Of a DNA stretch of 64,000 bases, positions 58,101-64,000 are shown piece by piece. The DNA lies in the NCBI GenBank assembly GCA_914767715.1, contig OU612065.1, positions 19,096,001-19,160,000 on the forward strand. The letters are read 5' to 3'. Under the pieces are notes generated by a model. That model made no database searches. It was not told where the DNA came from and was given only the letters and a program-made list of their open reading frames with translations. Every line of letters starts with the position of its first letter. Positions within the stretch are counted from its first letter, which is position 1. This stretch comes from Membranipora membranacea (Eukaryota > Bryozoa > Gymnolaemata > Cheilostomatida > Membraniporidae). A program made the translations under genes and the position numbers.

Positions 58101-59882
58101 AACATTTCAACAGAATATCTATCGCTCACTGTCTCCTTGTAAGGGTGGTTTCTAATTAAGTCTTCTGTAATTGCACTGGAAAACGGATATTGATTAGATG
58201 GATGGTGGTTGCTCAACAAGACCTGCATCCCATTTTCTCAGCCATGAGGGGGAGTATTAATGTCTGAATCTCTACAAATCTAAGATGTTTTTGAAATGTC
58301 TGCCTGCGTATGTTTTCCTAATAATATTCTCATCATTAGTGATACTAAGGTCAGACTGGACATTAAATAGGGCCATGACTTGCAATCTACCCTCAACAAC
58401 AGCGTCGGTCATCAACTTGATTGTTTGACAGGGGAAGCTTGAAACCCATCCAAAATTCCAAACCCCACTGACCCAAAATGCGATAAATCACCCCAATTAC
58501 GTTGACCTAGCTATGTGTCCACCAAATGTCAGTACTAGCCTTGAGGGTACAGATTGAAAATCTTGGTACAGGAACACGTGAAATAAAATGTAGTGAGGAC
58601 AGTTACATAGCACTAATTGGTGATTATGTTTTTCTGGAATCAATCCAACTCGACACGACGTGATAGCTGACTCGATGTCAGTCTGTTTACTAGACTGGCA
58701 GCTGCCTGTTGTGTATAATAACTTAATCAGGTCAAACGGCGATTAACCCCAGATTGGCACTGAATAGAAAAAAAACAGTAGAACTAACTTAGCTGAAGAC
58801 ACATAAAGGTCATATACCACACAAACCTGCAAACGTAAAATATTTTGAGGCTTTCAGAAAAGTACTTTTTGGATGGCTATTCATTTTTGAGGTTTTTCAG
58901 TTTTACCAACTCCTTTTAGTTTCTGACATTTAATTGTTTCTTTCAATATTTTGTGGTCCAGCATATGACTTATGACTGATAAAACTTCATGTTAGATAAA
59001 TTTAGTTTTAATGAGAACTCAAATAATTGAAGAGTATCATTTTTCTAGAACATGTGCTGCCTGCCATCGGTCCACCCCTCCACAGTAATGAAGGTATGAG
59101 AAAATCATGCTGCGTGAACTCAACCCCATGTACATCAAACTTTTGGAGCATATCATTATTAAAAATCTCTTTTTTTTTACAGTGGGAGTTACTTCAAATA
59201 GTTAAACTATTACTGGAAGGGCATGGGGCTCCAAAGGTTGACGGTGCAATGGGTTTAGACATGGGTGATGTATCATGTTAGTTATGATAAGACACATCAT
59301 ACCTATAACACCCTCATATACAAAATGATTACCCCTAAAACTAGAGGCCCCTTTGTTCTAGTTCCATTTTTATAGTGCGAATCCGAGCAACAGATGTTTG
59401 TATGTTTCAGACTGAGTAAACTGAACACCTTTTGTGGTGGTTATTTCAATATGTTTGGTGGTACTGATTGAAAATTCAGCACCAGCATATTTGTTTGGCA
59501 ATTTCCGTGACAACGTGTATGTGTTGGCAGCTACTATGAATTACAAATGACTATTGTGGGAGTCGATCACAAGATTTACACTGCTATCCGATGGTACCCA
59601 TGATACAGCAGGTGGTACATGTAACCTCATCAAAAGACATCAGCGTCATTTCAATTTTTTTGTGGAATCTTAGACAATAGCCCAATTTGGCTGTCGGAAA
59701 ATCATGGCACTAATCGTAACAGAATTACATGTATTACCTTTCTCCGTTTGGAATTTTCAAAAGCGATTTCAGCAGGTGTTTTACGTTTGCTCGGCCTGGA
59801 TGATCTGGCTTCTCCATCATCAGAGTCAACGAGCTCTCTCTCTTTTTCTCTGGACTTTTTCTTTTCCTTCTTCTGTTTCTTT
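55182..59882 (-). CDS. FAM32A: FAM32A, last three coding exons (5' exon not in view)
   Basis: Exons read on the minus strand are 59882-59738, 55897-55844 and 55250-55182 (ending TAA). They encode 48, 18 and 22 residues in agreeing phases. The first is a lysine-rich stretch (KKQKKEKKKSREKEREL) followed by an acidic patch and RKTPAEIAFENSKRRK. The second is QDKELLKKAEKTHKERIL. The last, ELNEHLDNLSEHYDIPKVSW plus TK, matches the highly conserved FAM32A C-terminus, which lies in the spliceosome active site in known structures and stabilises exon ligation. The full protein should be about 110 residues. The first 20 or so (with the KGPLKLKG-type motif) were not found between 59883 and 64000 and may lie beyond the window. 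Confidence 0.93.
56060..56158. repeat. About six units of a 16-bp repeat (GGCTGGTTTAAAATA)
   Basis: Units read GGCTGGTTT followed by AAAAT or GAAT and AGG; they are imperfect. The repeat lies in the long FAM32A intron. Confidence 0.85.
56597..56782 (+). other. Possible terminal exon, cysteine-rich
   Basis: After a good acceptor (ttgtgtgcag at about 56612) the frame reads LAQFCAGSCPMPSSGMYF, then CSQKCLNEFDRHERV, and ends at TAA (56782). The composition looks protein-like, but no upstream exon was found and it sits inside a FAM32A intron on the other strand. It could be chance. Confidence 0.25.
56800..59000. other. FAM32A intron, nothing else recognised
   Basis: A poly-C run at about 57207-57220. 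There are no convincing exons, RNAs or terminal repeats. Confidence 0.4.
59052..59281 (+). other. Possible pair of small exons
   Basis: Candidate exons at about 59049-59094 (CCLPSVHPSTVMK, followed by GTATGA) and about 59183-59281 (after a T-rich tract plus CAG: WELLQIVKLLLEGHGAPKV, ending DMGDVSC and a stop) join in frame. The second is slightly ankyrin-like. With nothing upstream, this is weak. Confidence 0.22.
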
Positions 59883-59899
59883 CTTAAATAGATAACAAA

Positions 59900-61690
59900 C
59901 TATAAGTGCGACAAATACCACCTGCAACAAGTATGGAGAAGGTCCTGAAGATGCAGCTGACCATAATTCTTGCTTTGCTTTGCTATTGCAGTGCTTGATG
60001 GCAGAAATAAAATAAGCAACAGGACATTACCACCTTGTAGCATGTTCTGTTACACAACAACAACGTCACAAAATTTTCCATAAATATTTTTTACATGGCA
60101 TTGACACCACTGGCATTGATGAGCTTGCCATTAGTGTGATTGTTTTAGCAAGGTATACAATATTCAAAGTTATTTTAATTTATTTCTTGCTGGTATGCTC
60201 ACTAGTCTGAAAATTTAAATTCCAGTAACATACTTATTGCCTGGCAGGATGCGATTTTTACAAGCAGACAAAACTAGGGTGGTATAATAACACAGCTTAC
60301 CATACCAGGAGGTAATTATGGTGTTATGTCACCATTGAGTGAGATGGAGATGGATTACTATGAATGTTGTTAGGTGGACTGATTGGGGCACACTGATATC
60401 CACACCTATGTGGGGAATTCCAATAGTGACCATGTCCAATCTCATGAAGATTTTCTATTGTACTTGACCACGTAGCTGCTTTTTCCAAGAGGGTTCAAAA
60501 TGACTCATTTAGCCTGAAACAACTTGCCCTTCAGACTTTGATCAGAGATATTAAAGTCCCATGGATGGCTCATCACTGCATGAGAACTAAACACAACAAT
60601 TTCACTCAAATCTAAAAGTTATTTGGTTTTTATTATAAAATATCCAGCTTCTAAAATATTGTCCATAATAATGCTTTGTTTTTATACATCATACTAAATA
60701 AAATCCGTTATATGTTGCTCAATTTCTTTGTAAATTTTCGGAGAGACCACGTTGGCTCCATAGGGGACCCTAAATGTGATAAATGAATGTGATGTATGTA
60801 CCAGCTGTGACTGGTATTATGAGGTGTGGGTTGTTGTATACTGGCAGTCACAGACATAGATGACATTATCAAAAGCTATTTTTTATTTGGTGTGCCACCT
60901 TTCACACTCCTCATTGTACCAAGATCTAGTAGTAAATTGTACCCTGTGTTTATTAGTGACTGATATATACACGTACCTCAGATTGTTATAATGGCATGCT
61001 ACACGTCATGTGTAATGTGTAGTAACTGACTGGTTATAGTATGTAAAATACAGTTCTGAATTCAGCAGGTTTAAAGCATCCATAATCGACTGGTGTATGT
61101 ATAGAAATGTTCAGGAAGCTGTCCTGTCAGTTATTGATAGCCTTAGTATCCACACAATGATGATAAGTAAGGAGCGAGCTTTATCATCAAGTGGGCTGTG
61201 ATTTGTTTTGAATGCTGATAACGTAATTATCATACTGGTGTCAACCTCCCTCACTGTGTCTGTCTAAGCCCCACCCACTGTGAAGAGTCACAGAGTACAA
61301 TGTTATTGAGGAATTTAATTATAGAATGGCTTACTTCCTGATAACCAGTGTTCCTAGAAGATTATGCCATGCTACATCAGGTTAAATAGATACAGCCCGC
61401 TTATATGCAGTGCTGATTATAAGCAAGACTGAATGGTAAAATTCTGAAGAACAGTTACATAAGCGAGTAGACACTATGTTTTCGTGGCCAGTTACATAAT
61501 ATACTAAACCATGAAGCAGATACTGTGTGACATTTGTGCTCCTAAGGGATCAATCGCTTTGTCATCGATGAACAATAAAATAATCCAACAACACTTAGCC
61601 TGAGGATTCAAGGGAATAATTTTATTTTGTGAGGATAGTGACTGAACCCATACAAGGTGCCATCGGTTACAAAGAACCAAGGAAGAATTC
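59900..61690. other. Non-coding stretch upstream of the FAM32A exon
   Basis: Scanned on the minus strand for the first FAM32A exon (a Lys-Gly-Pro-Leu-Lys-Leu-Lys type stretch) and not found. No other feature is supported. Confidence 0.4.
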
Positions 61691-61696
61691 AAACGG

Positions 61697-61978
61697 ATGG
61701 CGGGAGATTTTGTTGTCATCGTGCTCATGCTGGTATTTTGGATGAGACTTGAAGTATTAATGAATAACGATTACCTCAAATTCTCAGCCAACGCTCCCAA
61801 AAACACTGAAACCCAACATGAACATCACAAATTTTCTTCATCAATAACCAATCCAACAGTTCTTCATTATGTAAAATCACAGACTTATCCTGACAAACTC
61901 ACATGGATCAAGTCAGGGTGGCAAATTGGCGGGCGATTCAAGTGCCGGCAACGTGACATCAGCCAAAACCTCCAGTAA
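61697..61978 (+). CDS. Possible membrane-anchored or secreted protein, 93 codons, maybe first exon
   Basis: The ATG lies in CGGATGG, a fair context. The product starts MAGDFVVIVLMLVFWMRLEV, a hydrophobic stretch like a signal anchor, then a polar stem and YPDKLTWIKSGWQIGGRFKC. The layout resembles a Golgi type II enzyme, but no catalytic motif is visible. A donor-like CCA|GTAAAT at about 61973 would allow splicing to later exons, which I could not find. Not recognised; it could be a chance frame. Confidence 0.33.
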   Translation: MAGDFVVIVLMLVFWMRLEVLMNNDYLKFSANAPKNTETQHEHHKFSSSITNPTVLHYVKSQTYPDKLTWIKSGWQIGGRFKCRQRDISQNLQ

Positions 61979-61984
61979 ATATTC

Positions 61985-63857
61985 TATCAGAGTTCTAGGC
62001 ACAGTTTGTCAAACTTCAAGCAAACTGATACGAGGCTAGACTCAAACAAATCAGGCCAATTTAAAATATGCCAGGTTTCAAACGGCTCTCAATTTCCAAC
62101 AGATAAGCGTACCAGCGTGTTGACTATTTCCAGGTATTTTAATTATTTTGATTTGATTCAAATTCAGTGTATACCTCTTTTTTCTGTATACAGTTCCAAA
62201 ATAATAACAAGATGTATTGCCAAAATCCATGATCAAAGGTTTCCGCAAATCATGATAATATTTGTCATTCCATGTATATCATGACATACCCTCCCAGTTA
62301 CACATTAACTTAAACCTGATACAGTTGGGCCTAGAATAGCAAAACTTGACCATTAGTAAGGTGTGCAATATTGTAGCTATGTCATAAACTATATATTCAT
62401 CACATACTACTAGCCATGAATCTTTGTTCAAAAACCCCTAAAAAATTGCTGATGGAGTTGTCATTGCATTCTTCAGTAGTTATTATTTTGTATCACTCTA
62501 CAGTTTTACTTTACTGAAACAGGTATTGGCTGAAAGTGATACCGGTTATCATTACATAGGAGAAGATGCTCGTTAGTTCGGATCAGAAATTGAAAGCCAG
62601 ACTGTGAATTAAAGCTCGCTCTTATCACTAGGTCAAAAAAAAGCTATTTTAGATCCAGGTCAGTAGTTACTAAGAAGCGAATTGTTGCTGATGACCGAAA
62701 TAAAGACGATGATGACAATTTTGCTGCAATGAAAATGTTCAAATTCAGGTCAGAAAAACCGACACTATTTGTGTTTCTGCAGATATAAGTGGAAATACCT
62801 GGACACAAGAGGTGTCTGAAAATGACTGGAATGTTTAAACAGACCAACACTATCTTGAAAAACAAGTTTTATTCAATCATAGGTTATTGACCAGCAATTC
62901 AATACAACAGCAGAGGAAACAAAGCTGCACTGGTTTTCACAGAGCAACCCTAGATCATGCTGTAACCTGGCAGGTGTGTCTCGAAAATAAGTCTGAAAAC
63001 TCAATACAATGACAGATATAGCTTACATAATGCTCCTATGGAGAATGAAAAATAGCAAAATGATGAATTATTAAAAGGCCGACCAGGGAAATGCTATCTT
63101 TAACGGATCTGAAAGATTCATAGGGGTATCTCCCCATCCAATATTAGATGATTCTCCCATTACCATAATATTTGCTTCTAGATAATTTGTCACCAGTCAG
63201 TCAGCAAACAAGCTGATTCATGGCAATCAGCAGGGCATATTTTTCAAATACATGATTTGCAAGGGGTAAGTTCACAAACATGCCTAATGATGCACTGCCA
63301 GCAGAAACAAAGTCTTATTGCCATCTCATACCAGGAACTATTTCAGAAAGTTGACAGCGATAGAGCTGTCTTTGTTTTCATGGGCACTGGCGCATACCAG
63401 CAGCATACATACATTACGTGCTAAGAGAGGGGAGTACGTTCTACTACTACTTCCGAGTCCGACCCATATGTTGATAGAGCCTACCTAACGCCATCAGATG
63501 GATAATACGAGTAAACAATTACTCATGTTTAATCATTGGCAACATTGTTGATCGTTGATGCAGTCGGTTATCATTTGTATGACTTTATGTGAACACATAA
63601 TTATTAGCTTCGGAATGAGCTTGAATCTTGATTAGAAATACATGGTCAATAGAAACATTGGTGATGTCATGATGTCAACAGGTTTAACTAACAAGTGTCC
63701 AACAGAGTAACATGTGACAATGTAACTTGAAATAGCCACCTCCCTCTTGCTGTGTAGTGTTAACATCACTTAAAAACTATGAGTTGTCAACTCTCTGAAC
63801 CAAATGTTCAGAGAGCGTACAACTCTGAATTGTCAGTGTACATAATTAATTTGTTAC
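61985..63857. other. Non-coding end of the window
   Basis: No exon is supported. It contains a hairpin at about 63788-63818 (CTCTCTGAAC ... GTTCAGAGAG) beside a gagttgtc / acaactc pair. Confidence 0.4.
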
Positions 63858-63908
63858 ATTACATCAGTGAGGGTGGGAGAGGTATATCCCACCCTCCCTG
63901 ATTACATC
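63858..63908. mobile_element. 35-bp palindromic insertion with 8-bp duplication
   Basis: ATTACATC at 63858-63865 and 63901-63908 flank an insert with inverted ends AG.GAGGGTGGGA and TCCCACCCTCCCT around GGTATA. It belongs with the inserts at 41333 and 21888. Confidence 0.87.
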
Positions 63909-64000
63909 CTTATTTGACCATAAATCCGCCTTGATATTGGATTTTTATATGCAGCATGGTGCACAAATTTCACTATGCTATACACCAACTACACTTTTCC

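Noticed and set aside
59882-64000. First exon of FAM32A
   Set aside because: Searched on the minus strand for a Lys-Gly-x-Leu-Lys-Leu-Lys stretch ending in the needed phase; none found.

Overview
The window is nuclear DNA of an invertebrate animal. It is AT-rich, with small exons and short GT-AG introns, animal housekeeping genes (GLT1D1, SLC22, FAM32A), non-LTR and DIRS-like retroelement remnants, SINE-like pieces, many small palindromic DNA transposons and simple repeats. I cannot name the phylum. The single-domain and two-domain metallothioneins match no sequence I can recall, and a marine invertebrate is only a guess. There is no bacterial-type gene organisation and no CRISPR.

Layout: (1) 2.1-3.3 kb, minus strand: four exons of an unidentified gene with an RFX/ARID2-like winged-helix stretch, incomplete. 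(2) 3.6-7.1 kb: repeats (TA tract, palindromes, a 256-bp tandem duplication, an ~80-bp minisatellite). (3) 7.4-10.7 kb: a dead Jockey/CR1-type LINE split by a 492-bp foldback element with an 8-bp target duplication. (4) 11.5-16.1 kb, plus: a complete nine-exon GLT1D1-like glycosyltransferase. (5) 18.9-25.3 kb, plus: a complete ten-exon SLC22 carrier; its total exon length is in frame, 570 aa. (6) 25.9-27.4 kb, plus: an unrecognised two-exon gene, 184 aa, with a foldback element in its intron. (7) 28.7-52.2 kb: seven metallothionein genes (MT-1 to MT-7, my labels) in inverted and direct segmental duplications, strands -,+,+,+,-,-,-. (8) 36.7-37.6 kb: a LINE 3' end next to a tRNA-like SINE fragment, inside the MT cluster. 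(9) 53.9-54.7 kb: a DIRS-like RNase H fragment. (10) 55.2-59.9 kb, minus: the last three coding exons of FAM32A; its first exon is probably beyond 64 kb. The rest is intergenic, with a few weak exon candidates.

The most interesting system is the metallothionein cluster. MT-6 and MT-7 encode two-domain proteins (72 and 65 aa). MT-1 to MT-5 appear to encode only the N-terminal nine-to-ten-cysteine domain (37 aa), and their stop codon is created by splicing: exon 2 ends in T and the last exon begins AA. Their introns still hold decaying relics of the second-domain exon with the acceptor AG mutated, so a two-domain gene seems to have lost a domain through loss of a splice site and then amplified. 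The second notable signal is a set of very short palindromic insertions (19-35 bp), each between perfect or near-perfect 8-bp duplications. Some have visible empty sites in paralogous duplicons, which suggests terminal-repeat-only transposon derivatives.
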